DNA from: Actinobacteria bacterium UBA6100 | GTDB lineage: Bacteria > Actinomycetota > Coriobacteriia > Anaerosomatales > Anaerosomataceae | Length of the DNA: 64,000 bases | Direction: 5' to 3' | Assembly: GCA_002423585.1 (NCBI GenBank) | Contig: DIWS01000019.1 | Location: 1 to 64,000, forward strand | In this document: in pieces, positions 25,581 to 33,923 of the stretch | Position numbering within the stretch: position 1 is the first letter of the stretch | How the letters are laid out: every line of letters starts with the position of its first letter | Notes under the pieces: model-generated | What the model saw: the letters and a program-made list of their open reading frames with translations, nothing else | Databases searched by the model: none | What the model was told of the DNA's origin: nothing | Position numbers and translations under genes: made by a program

Positions 25581-28268
25581 GTGACCCGCACCTACAAGAT
25601 CGCTATCGACGGCATGCACTGCCACGCGTGCGAGCGGCTCGTGACCGCGAATCTCTCCGAGATCCCGGGCGTCACGGTGCTCGCTGCCGACGCCGGGGAC
25701 GGATTCGCCATCATCAGCGTGGACAGCGAGCCCGACACCGGCTCGATCGAGCGCGCGATAGCCGCAGCAGGCTTCACGCCTGCGGGCGGCACCGTCACGC
25801 TCGAGCCTGTGGAGTGGACCGAGCCCGAGCCTCCGGCCGAAGCGCTGCAGCCCGCACCCGCCCCGGATGCCGGACCCGAGGTCTGCGACACCGAGGCGTG
25901 TCCGGTCGTCCCGCCCGCGCCCGACCCCGCCGTCATGGCGGTGAGTGCGGCAGCCGCCACGGCTTCGGCCACCCTCGGCATCATCGGCATGACGTGCTCG
26001 TCATGCCAGGCCGTGATCGAGCGGACACTCCAGCGCACGCCCGGGATCGGCAGCGCGGTGGTGAACCTCGCCGCCGAGACCGCCACGGTCACCTACGACC
26101 CGCAGACACTCGGCGTCGACGGCATCGTGCGCGCGGTGCGCGACGCCGGCTACGACGCCGTCCCGCGCGATGAGGACGCCGCGCCCGGCGAGGGAGGCGA
26201 CGCCCAGCGCGAGGCGCAGCAGGCGCACGTCCGCGGACAGAAGCGGCTGTTCCTCTTCTCGCTCGCACTCTCACTGCCCCTGCTGGTGCTCATGATCCCG
26301 TCGCTCATGGAGGCCGTGCCGCTGGCGGTGGCCACGTGGCTTGCCGAGACGTTCGGCGGTGCCTGGGATCCGATGATGGTCTTCAAGTACATCAGCTTCG
26401 CACTCGCCACACCGGTGCAGATCATCGCCGGAGCACAGTTCTACCGGGGCTTCTGGCATGCGCTCAAACGCCGGACGGGCAACATGGACACACTCGTGGC
26501 CATCGGGACCTCATCGGCGTACTTCTACTCGCTCGCGGCCACGTTCGTGCCGGCGCTCATGGCCGAGCCGGTCTTCTTCGAGACGAGTGCGCTCCTGCTC
26601 ACGTTCGTGATCCTCGGCAAGCTCCTCGAGGCGCGCGCCAAGGGCAAGACGGGTGACGCCATCCGGAAGCTCATGGGGCTCGCCGCCAAGACCGCACGCG
26701 TGGTACGCGACGGAGCCGAGGTGGACGTCCCCGTCGAGGACGTCTATGTGGGTGACATCGTGGTCGTCCGGCCCGGCGAGAGGGTCCCGGTGGACGGCGT
26801 CGTGACGGACGGCTCCTCCGCCATCGATGAGTCGATGCTCACCGGAGAGTCGATACCCGTCGAGAAGCGCGAAGGCGACACCGTCATCGGCGCGACGGTC
26901 AACAAGCTCGGCAGCTTCCGCTTCCGGGCCACCAAGGTGGGCGCGGACACCGCGCTCGCCCAGATCGTGAAGCTCGTGGAGGAGGCGCAGGGCTCCAAGG
27001 CGCCCGTGCAGCGCTTCGCCGACCGGATCTCGGCCGTCTTCGTGCCGGTGGTGGTCGGACTGGCCATGCTCACGTTCCTCGTGTGGCTGTTCGTGGTCCC
27101 GCGCTTCGTCGACCCGGCCTTCTATACCGGCGTGACGCCGTTCATCAAGGCACTGCTCGCCGGCACCGCGGTCGTCGTGATCGCCTGCCCGTGCGCGCTC
27201 GGCCTGGCAACGCCCACGGCCATCATGGTGGGCACCGGCAAGGGTGCCGAGAACGGCATCCTCATCAAGAGCGGCGAGGCGCTCGAGACCGCCTACAAGA
27301 TCAGGGCGATCGTCTTCGACAAGACCGGCACGCTCACGCACGGCAAGCCTGTGGTGACCGACATCGAGCTTGCCGGGGGGCACGACGTGGAGCGTGTCTT
27401 CATGCTTGCGGCAGCGCTCGAGCGCGGGAGCGAGCATCCGCTTGCGGAGGCGATCGTCGGACGTGCGAAGGAGCGCGCGATCCATCTGCCGACCGTCGAC
27501 GGGTTCGCCGCGATCCCCGGTCACGGCGTCGAGGGCACGGTCGAGGGCACCCGTGTGGCCTTCGGCAACCGCCGCCTCATGGCGAGCGAGGGCATCGACA
27601 TCTCCCGCTTCGAGGACCGGATCGCCGCGCTCGAGGGCGAGGGCAAGACGGTCATGCTCGTGGGCGTGAACAAGGCCACGCTCGCAGGCATCATCGCGGT
27701 GGCGGACACGCTCAAGGACGATTCGAAGGAGGCGGTCGAGCGTCTTGCGGCCATGGGCGTCGAGGTCTTCATGATCACCGGCGACAACCGTCGCACTGCC
27801 GAGGCGGTCGCCCGGGCAGCCGGCATCCCCGCGGACCACGTACTCGCCGAGGTGCTCCCCGAGCACAAGGCCGAGGAGGTCGCGAGACTTCAGGCGCGCG
27901 GCCTGACGGTGGCCATGGTCGGCGACGGCATCAACGACACGCCGGCGCTCGCGCAGGCCGACGTGGGCATCGCCATGGGCGCGGGTACGGACATCGCCAT
28001 GGAGACCGGCGGCATCGTGCTCATCAAGAACGACCTGCGCGACGTGGTGACCGCCATCGAGCTCTCCCGCGCCACCATCAGGAAGATCCACCAGAACTTC
28101 TTCTGGGCGCTCGGCTACAACTCACTCGGCATCCCGGTGGCAGCCCTCGGACTGCTCAAGCCCGAGCTCGCCGGTGCGGCGATGGCGCTCTCCAGCGTCA
28201 GCGTCGTCACCAGCTCGCTCATGCTGCGCCGATTCAAGCCGAGTCTCGCGAAAGGAACGACACGATGA
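25581..28268 (+). CDS. copA: Copper-translocating P1B-type ATPase
   Basis: An 895-residue Cu+ exporter. Two N-terminal heavy-metal domains carry GMHCHAC and GMTCSSC; the eight-helix core has the intramembrane CPC site (IACPCALG). The actuator TGES, phosphorylation site DKTGTLT, an HP loop (SEHPLAE) and hinge GDGIND follow. The GTG at 25581 is preferred for GGAG six bases upstream; ATG 25569 is nearly as likely. The acidic, Pro-rich linker between the two metal domains (about 80-150), itself with a CDTEACP motif, is longer than usual. It overlaps the downstream lipoprotein gene by 4 nt. Confidence 0.9.
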   Translation: MTRTYKIAIDGMHCHACERLVTANLSEIPGVTVLAADAGDGFAIISVDSEPDTGSIERAIAAAGFTPAGGTVTLEPVEWTEPEPPAEALQPAPAPDAGPEVCDTEACPVVPPAPDPAVMAVSAAAATASATLGIIGMTCSSCQAVIERTLQRTPGIGSAVVNLAAETATVTYDPQTLGVDGIVRAVRDAGYDAVPRDEDAAPGEGGDAQREAQQAHVRGQKRLFLFSLALSLPLLVLMIPSLMEAVPLAVATWLAETFGGAWDPMMVFKYISFALATPVQIIAGAQFYRGFWHALKRRTGNMDTLVAIGTSSAYFYSLAATFVPALMAEPVFFETSALLLTFVILGKLLEARAKGKTGDAIRKLMGLAAKTARVVRDGAEVDVPVEDVYVGDIVVVRPGERVPVDGVVTDGSSAIDESMLTGESIPVEKREGDTVIGATVNKLGSFRFRATKVGADTALAQIVKLVEEAQGSKAPVQRFADRISAVFVPVVVGLAMLTFLVWLFVVPRFVDPAFYTGVTPFIKALLAGTAVVVIACPCALGLATPTAIMVGTGKGAENGILIKSGEALETAYKIRAIVFDKTGTLTHGKPVVTDIELAGGHDVERVFMLAAALERGSEHPLAEAIVGRAKERAIHLPTVDGFAAIPGHGVEGTVEGTRVAFGNRRLMASEGIDISRFEDRIAALEGEGKTVMLVGVNKATLAGIIAVADTLKDDSKEAVERLAAMGVEVFMITGDNRRTAEAVARAAGIPADHVLAEVLPEHKAEEVARLQARGLTVAMVGDGINDTPALAQADVGIAMGAGTDIAMETGGIVLIKNDLRDVVTAIELSRATIRKIHQNFFWALGYNSLGIPVAALGLLKPELAGAAMALSSVSVVTSSLMLRRFKPSLAKGTTR

Positions 28269-28729
28269 ACCGCACACCCCTACGCGTGCTGGCGGCGATC
28301 CTCGCCGTCGGCGCGCTCGTGCTCACCGGCTGCACCACCGACATCGCGGCGTCACACCCCACGGACGGCGTGTGGGGCTACGTCGCCGCCGCCGACGATG
28401 CGCAGCTCGAGGTCTCCGGCGCCGCATCGGCCGACGAGTTGGTGGTCGACCGGGTGCTCTCCCCCGGCGAGGCGTGGCTCGTAGTGCACCTCGACGATGA
28501 CGGCAAGCCCGGCATGCGCGTCGGCCTGCAGCACATCCCCGCAGGCGAGTCGCTCGATGTCGCCGTCGCGCTCGAGGACGTCACCGGCGACACGCTGATC
28601 GTCGCCGTGCACGCCGACAGGGGCACGACCGGTGAGTTCGACTTCTCGATGGACGACCCGGCCGGCAGCCCCGATCGCCCGTACTTCGTGGACCGCGCGG
28701 AGCTCGCGGTCGTGGTGGACGTGGAGTAG
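28265..28729 (+). CDS. Lipoprotein with DUF7282-like domain
   Basis: A 154-residue exported lipoprotein with lipobox VLTGC at about residue 23. The mature part is a beta-sandwich-like single domain, ELVVDRVLSPGEAWLVVH...LIVAVHADRGTTGEFDF..., resembling DUF7282 proteins that occur in archaeal and bacterial surface proteins. The ATG overlaps the copA stop (ATGA), so it is translationally coupled to the copper exporter. A role in extracytoplasmic copper handling is inferred from position only. Confidence 0.65.
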   Translation: MNRTPLRVLAAILAVGALVLTGCTTDIAASHPTDGVWGYVAAADDAQLEVSGAASADELVVDRVLSPGEAWLVVHLDDDGKPGMRVGLQHIPAGESLDVAVALEDVTGDTLIVAVHADRGTTGEFDFSMDDPAGSPDRPYFVDRAELAVVVDVE

Positions 28730-28740
28730 ACGAAGCCGGA

Positions 28741-28820
28741 CCGGCGAGGGAGACCTACGCTGAGCCTCCGCAGGCGCGATCTGCGCGCCGAGGGCAGCGA
28801 GCGTGGTCGACCCTCGCCGG
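28741..28820. terminator. Long inverted repeat between convergent genes
   Basis: CCGGCGAGGG (28741-28750) is the perfect complement of CCCTCGCCGG (28811-28820), 60 nt apart. A smaller GGCGCG/CGCGCC hairpin (28773-28789) sits inside. Stops at 28729 and 28831 flank it. A shared terminator or 3'-end structure is the simplest reading. Confidence 0.5.
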
Positions 28821-28830
28821 GGCCGGCATC

Positions 28831-29112
28831 CTACTCGACGACTCTCAGCCTGAACACCACGGGGTTCGCCGGGTCGGGGCAGCACACGAGCGCCTCACCT
28901 TCGGCCTCCCAGGGGAAGTTGCCGCCGAATCGCAGCGGCTGAAGGAACGGCAGCATCGCGGCGTACGCCCAACCGCAGATCCCGGTGGGCACGAGCGCCG
29001 AGTCGACCGCCCACGTGTCACCCACCACGTGGCCGATCGAGCAGACGCCGGCGCCCTGGATCTCGACGATCTCGATCGTGGCGTGCGCACCCTCTTCAGG
29101 GACGCTGCTCAC
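28831..29112 (-). CDS. TIGR04076-family small protein
   Basis: A 93-residue protein with the layout of TIGR04076: an N-terminal strand ATIEIVEIQGAGVCSIGHVVGDTWAV, a central PTGICGWAYAAMLPFL, LRFGGNFPW and a terminal CCPDPANPVVF. Four or more Cys are spread along the short chain, compatible with metal or cofactor binding. The GTG overlaps the stop of the AIM24 gene (GTGA), so the two are co-translated. The family has no established function. Confidence 0.75.
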   Translation of the reverse strand: MSSVPEEGAHATIEIVEIQGAGVCSIGHVVGDTWAVDSALVPTGICGWAYAAMLPFLQPLRFGGNFPWEAEGEALVCCPDPANPVVFRLRVVE

Positions 29113-29819
29113 GAGCCGCCACCGCTTGCCACCACGATCTCCTCGTACGGCTGCACGACCACGAAGCCCTGGCCGTCGAAGCGCATCTGGAACGTCTCGC
29201 CGCTCGCCCGGCCGAGCATCGTCTTCAGGTTCACATCGGTCTTGACCGACGTCTGCATTCCGTCCGACCAGGCCACGGTCGCGTTCGGGTCGGTGAACAG
29301 TGGCTGGCCCTGCCCCACACCGAGCACCAGCGGCTTGCCGTGGGTGGTGATGGCCACGTAACCGGTCCCGGTGAGCTTCAGGCTGAACAGCCCGCCCGCC
29401 ATCATGCTGGCGCCGCCGGTGAACACGATGTCCCAGGCGAGCGAGTCCGAGTAGGCCAGGCAGTCGGTACCGTTCACGAAGATGGACTCGTTCTCCAGAT
29501 ACAGGATCGAGATCTCCTTGCCCTGATCGGCGCAGTACAGGATGCCCGAACCGGTGACCTTCGTGGTCGCCGCCTTCTCGCCCGTGGCCATCGTCTTGAG
29601 GAACTTGCCCGCGCTTCCCGCACCCGCGCGCTCGAAGGTGAGATTGCCATAGTAGGCCACCATCGCGCCGAGCTTGGTGAAGACGTTGCCCCCGGCGAGG
29701 TGGATCTCGAGCATCTTCTTGCTCTCGAGCTGCCACGTGCCCCCGGTGTCCGTTTGAGCGTGCGCACTCACGAACTCGCCCAGCCGCGTCGCCACTCCGG
29801 CGCCCACGCTGTCACTCAT
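29109..29819 (-). CDS. AIM24-family protein (TIGR00266-like)
   Basis: A 236-residue AIM24/TIGR00266 protein built of beta-strands. N-terminal LESKKMLEIHLAGG, central FLKTMATGEKAATTKVTGSGILYCAD and GGLFSLKLTGTGYVAITTHG, and terminal GRASGETFQMRFDGQGFVVVQP match the family's double-stranded beta-helix repeats. Bacterial members are of unknown function; the yeast namesake affects mitochondrial inner-membrane structure. It forms a coupled pair with the TIGR04076 gene. Confidence 0.75.
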   Translation of the reverse strand: MSDSVGAGVATRLGEFVSAHAQTDTGGTWQLESKKMLEIHLAGGNVFTKLGAMVAYYGNLTFERAGAGSAGKFLKTMATGEKAATTKVTGSGILYCADQGKEISILYLENESIFVNGTDCLAYSDSLAWDIVFTGGASMMAGGLFSLKLTGTGYVAITTHGKPLVLGVGQGQPLFTDPNATVAWSDGMQTSVKTDVNLKTMLGRASGETFQMRFDGQGFVVVQPYEEIVVASGGGS

Positions 29820-29865
29820 CGTCGTCCCCCTTCCTCAGAACCGCTTCCGCAGCGGCGACGTGCCG

Positions 29866-30750
29866 CTACTCCTGTTCTCCCCGTTCGTAGAGCAGCCACA
29901 ACGCCTGCGTGCCAAGCTCGGCACCGTCGGCGTCCTGAAGACGGGAGTACAGCTTCTCGGCCAGTTCGAGACCGGGCAGCGCGAGACCGAGCGCGCGCGA
30001 CTCATCGAGTGCGATGCGTAGATCTTTCACGAAGTGCTTCACGAAGAATCCGGGCTCGAAGTCACCCGAGATGATGCGCGGGCCGTACGCGCCCCACGAC
30101 CACGAGTTGGCGCCGCCCCCTGAGAGTGCGGCGTGTGCGCGCTCGAGGTCAAGACCGGCAGCCTTGGCGTACTCGAGCGCCTCGATCAGGCCGAGCATCG
30201 TGCCGGCGATACCGATCTGGTTCGCCATCTTTGTGTGCTGTCCGGCGCCCGGCCCGCCCATGAGCGTCTGCGTCTTGCCCATCACATAGAAGAGTGGCTG
30301 TGCGCGGAGGAAGGCGCCGTCCGAGCCGCCGACCATGATGGTGAGCGTGGCATTACGCGCACCTACGTCGCCGCCCGATACCGGTGCGTCGACCGCGGAC
30401 AGTCCCGCCGCCACCGCGGCCTCGGCGATGCGCGCCGCGAGCGTGGGAGTGGATGTCGTCATGTCGATGAGCAGAGCGCCCCGAGGCGCACGCTCGATGA
30501 TCCCGCCCTCACCGAGGTAGACCTCCTCGACGTCGTGAGGGTAACCCACCATCGTGATCGTGATGTCCGCCTGTGAGGCCGCTTCGCCGGCGGTCGACGC
30601 CCACCGAGCGCCACGGTCGAGCAGCGGTTGCGCCTTGGCGGTCGTCCGGTTGAAGACCACCAGCGGGTAACCCGCGTCCAGGAGGTGACCGGCCATCGAG
30701 GCACCCATGACCCCGGTGCCCACGAACGCGACGGTAGGACGATCGGACAT
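29866..30750 (-). CDS. 3-hydroxyisobutyrate dehydrogenase-family oxidoreductase
   Basis: A 294-residue beta-hydroxyacid dehydrogenase. The Rossmann motif VAFVGTGVMGASMAGHLL opens the protein, with NRT at the end of strand 2 suggesting NADP preference. DAPVSGGDVGA is the substrate loop, and the catalytic Lys is in GAGQHTKMANQ. Substrates of the family include 3-hydroxyisobutyrate, tartronate semialdehyde and succinic semialdehyde. The ATG has GGGGAGG seven bases upstream. Substrate not resolvable; neighbours do not help. Confidence 0.8.
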   Translation of the reverse strand: MSDRPTVAFVGTGVMGASMAGHLLDAGYPLVVFNRTTAKAQPLLDRGARWASTAGEAASQADITITMVGYPHDVEEVYLGEGGIIERAPRGALLIDMTTSTPTLAARIAEAAVAAGLSAVDAPVSGGDVGARNATLTIMVGGSDGAFLRAQPLFYVMGKTQTLMGGPGAGQHTKMANQIGIAGTMLGLIEALEYAKAAGLDLERAHAALSGGGANSWSWGAYGPRIISGDFEPGFFVKHFVKDLRIALDESRALGLALPGLELAEKLYSRLQDADGAELGTQALWLLYERGEQE

Positions 30751-30803
30751 CGGTGGCCTCCCCGGGGTTGCTGACACTCGTTCGAAGTATAGCCGAGCAC
30801 AGT

Positions 30804-31625
30804 TCACTGACGCTGCGGCTGCTCCAGGCTCACGCGGGTGTACGCCACCCGGAACCCCGCGCGGAGCTGGTTGCGCTGGGATGTCCCGCCCGGCGACGCC
30901 TCGATCACCGCGAGATCGCAGTCCGCGGCGCTCGCATGGCGAAGACGCTCGGCGAGGATCGAGCTCTGTACGCCCCGGTTGCGCGCGGCCGGAAGCGTCG
31001 AGTCGCCGTTGAAGAACGCGATACCCCCGGCGAACGTCAGCATGCCGGTGCCGGCGGGCTCGCCGTCGAGGTAGCCGATGAAGGGCAGCGCGTCCGTGCG
31101 CCGGGAGATGGCCCGCGCGAGCTCGTGATCCGCGGGTGTGGCCTTGTCCTCGGTGAACCCACGCGCCTCAAGGTCGGCCCACACCGCACGCTCCTCGTCG
31201 GTCGAGGCGATGCGGACCTCGACACCGTCGGCCACCGGAGCCGGATCGACCGCAGGCAGCGGCTGGCAGAGCACCGTCTCGAAGTCGGTGGCCACGAAGC
31301 CGGCCTCGGCGAGCCAGCGCAGGAGCGAGGGGTCCGCGTGCGGACAGACGTCGGTCTTGGCCTGCATGCCGCGTTCCGCGAAGAACGCGATCATCGCGGC
31401 CACTTCCTCCTGCTCGACCGCACGATCCAGGCCGAGGCCGAACGAACCGTTGACCACGTTGCCCGGTGCGAACCACACCGCCGCGCCACCGCCCACCCTG
31501 AACGACGCGGCATCCGGATACACACCGGTCTCGCGGGCGTCATCGATCCATGCACAGAGATCGATGACCGTGGTCTGCTCGATGCGGCGCGCAAGGAGAG
31601 TGTCAGCGAGCGGATAGCGGGACAT
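30804..31625 (-). CDS. GNAT-family acetyltransferase (two-lobed)
   Basis: A 273-residue protein with a degenerate N-terminal GNAT-like half and a C-terminal half carrying the acetyl-CoA loop (LPAARNRGVQSSILAERL) and the ASPGGTSQRNQLRAGFRVAYTRV end typical of the fold. EVRIASTDEERAVWADLEARGF begins the second lobe. The ATG has GAAAGG upstream. A small-molecule N-acetyltransferase is the safest call; no substrate is implied by context. Confidence 0.65.
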   Translation of the reverse strand: MSRYPLADTLLARRIEQTTVIDLCAWIDDARETGVYPDAASFRVGGGAAVWFAPGNVVNGSFGLGLDRAVEQEEVAAMIAFFAERGMQAKTDVCPHADPSLLRWLAEAGFVATDFETVLCQPLPAVDPAPVADGVEVRIASTDEERAVWADLEARGFTEDKATPADHELARAISRRTDALPFIGYLDGEPAGTGMLTFAGGIAFFNGDSTLPAARNRGVQSSILAERLRHASAADCDLAVIEASPGGTSQRNQLRAGFRVAYTRVSLEQPQRQ

Positions 31626-31703
31626 GCAGGTACCTTTCGATCGTCAGCAGGCTGCCGGACAAGTGTAGCGCACAGCCGACCCGGAGACGCCCGGTGCGGG
31701 TTC

Positions 31704-32957
31704 CTACCCGAAGGTGGCATCCGGCATCGGCTGATCGTCCCGGACCCGGTGCAGCACGATCCGCGCCGCCACGATGAACAGCCCGAGCGATGCCAGCGCC
31801 GCAGTCCTGCCCAGGCCAAGGCCGTCTGCCACGAGCGCCCAGGTGAGCGGCCCGAGGACGGTCGCGAATCGCCCGACCGTGGCATACAGGCCGAAGAACT
31901 CCCCGAGCAGGTGATCGGGTGTGAGACGCGTCATGAGCACACGGTCCGAGGCCCACGCCGCGCCGATACCCACGCCGCCACCCACGGCCACGAGCCAACC
32001 GACGCTCTGAACGCCGGTCACCCCCGCGAAGACCGCCGAGACCAGACCGCCGATCTGCGCGTAGAGCGCGAAGTCGAGCACCTTCTTCGGCCCGACCGTA
32101 TCGACCACCCGCCCGGCGATCACCGCTCCTAGTCCCGCGCAGACGATACCCAGAAGAGCAAGCCGGTCGGTCTGCGCGTCGGTGAAGCCCATCTCCAGCT
32201 TCGCGAACACCGCGTTGAACAGGAACACCGTGTTGATCGCATCCGTGTAGAGGAAACGCCCGATGAGGAACCGGACCACACCAGGGTGGCCCGCAGCCGT
32301 GCGCCATGCGCTCACCATCGTGGCAGGAGAGTCAAGGATTCCCGGCGCCCGACCGTCCCGCCTGGGCCGGGGCCGCTCGCGCACCCACAGGAACGCCGGC
32401 AGCGCGAAGACCAGGAACGCGATCGCGAGTGCGCGGAAGACCGCGGCGTAGCCGTACAGCGGAAGCAGCCACATGCCGAGGCCGAGTGCGATGGCTGAGC
32501 CCGAGTAGCCGATCGCCACCCCCAGCCCCGAGATCCTGCCTGCCGACTCCGGCGTGCTCACATCAGGCAGCATAGCGTCGTAGACGACCGCACCGCAGTG
32601 GAATCCGACCGTTGCGATCGCGTAGAAGACGAGGGAGGGGATCACGCCCCAGGTGGCCAGCAGCGCCGTCGCGCCCACGCAGACGAGTGTCGCACCCACG
32701 AGGTATGGTCGACGGGTCCCGAGGTGGTCCGAAAGTGCCCCGATCCACGGACCGAGCACGATCACCGCCGCCATCGCCACGATGATCGTGGCCGAGAGCT
32801 GCCAGTCGGCACCTCCGCGGTCCTCGATGAGCCAGGGCCCGAAGTACCTGCTGCCAACGCCGAGTGCGAACGTGGTGTTCGCCAGGTCATAGAGGAGCCA
32901 CGAGGTCACGCTGCGCCTGCCGGGCGACCACGGCTCCGGCGTGTCCTTCGGCTCCAC
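31704..32957 (-). CDS. MFS transporter, UMF1/Atg22-like
   Basis: A 417-residue membrane protein with about 12 helices. The N-terminal SWLLYDLANTTFALGV motif and the MFS loop GALSDHLGTRRPY match the UMF1 group (related to vacuolar Atg22 effluxers). GRVVDTVGPKKVL is the second-half counterpart loop. The GTG at 32957 is chosen for AAGGGGG five bases upstream. Amino acid or peptide-derived solute export is the usual suggestion for this group. Confidence 0.75.
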   Translation of the reverse strand: MEPKDTPEPWSPGRRSVTSWLLYDLANTTFALGVGSRYFGPWLIEDRGGADWQLSATIIVAMAAVIVLGPWIGALSDHLGTRRPYLVGATLVCVGATALLATWGVIPSLVFYAIATVGFHCGAVVYDAMLPDVSTPESAGRISGLGVAIGYSGSAIALGLGMWLLPLYGYAAVFRALAIAFLVFALPAFLWVRERPRPRRDGRAPGILDSPATMVSAWRTAAGHPGVVRFLIGRFLYTDAINTVFLFNAVFAKLEMGFTDAQTDRLALLGIVCAGLGAVIAGRVVDTVGPKKVLDFALYAQIGGLVSAVFAGVTGVQSVGWLVAVGGGVGIGAAWASDRVLMTRLTPDHLLGEFFGLYATVGRFATVLGPLTWALVADGLGLGRTAALASLGLFIVAARIVLHRVRDDQPMPDATFG

Positions 32958-33076
32958 TCGGCCCCCTTCCCGCACGTCGTCGGGCTGAGTGTACCGCACG
33001 TCGCGCGATCATCCTGCGAGAGCGAGGTCGACTTCGGGAACATAGGCTGGAGGATGGCCGACGAAGGGACTGCGTG

Positions 33077-33418
33077 ATGGATGTCAGGAACACTATCGAG
33101 GAGTGGCGTGAGTCGATTCCCGGCAACGTCCGCTCAGAAGGCGGCGCCGGCGCTGCGATGATCGCGGTCGGCATCGTGGCCGGAGCGATGATGCTGCTCC
33201 GCGGCCGTCGGGGGTTCTTCGCGTGGGCCGTCCCGGGCGCACTCATCGGCGCGGGGCTCATCATGCTCGCCGACGTGGGACTCGATGTCCGCCAGGACCG
33301 GATCGCCGAGACCGAGGAGCTGATCCACGCGGAACTCGCCTCACTGGATCCCATCGCACGCGCGCAGGTGCTCAAAGGCGTGAGTGAACGCCAGGTGCAG
33401 TCGCTGATCCCGGGCTAA
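33077..33418 (+). CDS. Small membrane protein with two helices
   Basis: A 113-residue protein with an N-terminal soluble stretch, two membrane helices (about 25-41 and 47-66) separated by a basic RGRRGFF turn, and a charged helical tail ending in VSERQVQSLIPG. AAGGG lies eight bases before the ATG. Divergent from the MFS gene. No family recognised. Confidence 0.6.
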   Translation: MDVRNTIEEWRESIPGNVRSEGGAGAAMIAVGIVAGAMMLLRGRRGFFAWAVPGALIGAGLIMLADVGLDVRQDRIAETEELIHAELASLDPIARAQVLKGVSERQVQSLIPG

Positions 33419-33473
33419 CGGCGACGAGACTCGCCCACGGCACACGCTTGTGGCACCCGGACTCCGGCTGCAA

Positions 33474-33511
33474 AACGACCCCGCGTCACCGGACGGTGAC
33501 GCGGGGTCGTT
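33474..33511. terminator. Strong bidirectional terminator
   Basis: A perfect 17-bp stem (33474-33490 with 33495-33511) with a GGAC loop. Leftward it runs into TTTT. It ends the small membrane protein gene rightward and the candidate non-coding RNA leftward. Confidence 0.8.
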
Positions 33512-33730
33512 CAATGCCAGGATGTCGTGATCTCATAGGACGGCAGTCCCGGGAATAGAGATGCCCCGAGAGACCTCGCCGACGATCCTCTACTCCGCAG
33601 CTTCCCATTTCACACCGTTGGAGCCTACGAGCCTCCGGCCAGCTTGCGCGAAGCCTTCCGCCTGTACACCCCGCCGGCAGCTACTGGTACGCTACCTTTC
33701 GCGGTTCGCCCGCTCAACCTCTCGGGACAT
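33474..33730 (-). ncRNA. Candidate structured non-coding RNA (6S-like layout)
   Basis: About 400 nt between the terminator and gatB hold no credible gene. Read leftward there is a promoter (33764-33736), then a segment of about 170 nt whose ends form a 14-bp closing helix with one G-U pair (33732-33719 with 33572-33559), then the strong terminator at 33511-33474. The predicted start falls at the foot of that helix. A rod closed at its ends around an open centre, of this length, is the layout of 6S RNA. I see no tmRNA, RNase P or SRP signature. Transcription and class are inference. Confidence 0.45.
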
Positions 33731-33735
33731 CTGTG

Positions 33736-33764
33736 ACTCTACGCCATGCCACACACGCCTGCAA
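33736..33764 (-). promoter_or_regulatory. Promoter for the candidate non-coding RNA
   Basis: Read leftward: TTGCAG (33764-33759), 17 nt, TAGAGT (33741-33736). It lies downstream of the gatB stop and points away from any protein gene on that strand, which argues for an RNA product. Confidence 0.5.
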
Positions 33765-33923
33765 GGGCGATTTCGCGAAATGTTCTATCTCCCGCTGAAC
33801 GGAACATTTGTGGCGATGTACGGTAGATTATGGCTGTCAAACGGATTCATACAGGGACCAGCGGAGAACTGCACACGCTGCGGGGCGTTCGCGGTGCTGT
33901 GAGCCCCCCAGCCTGCGATGCAG

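Noticed and set aside
33561..33902. 113-codon open frame on the plus strand in the gatB-terminator gap.
   Set aside because: No ribosome site, Ser/Cys/Arg-rich unnatural composition, and it lies antisense to a better-supported candidate RNA.
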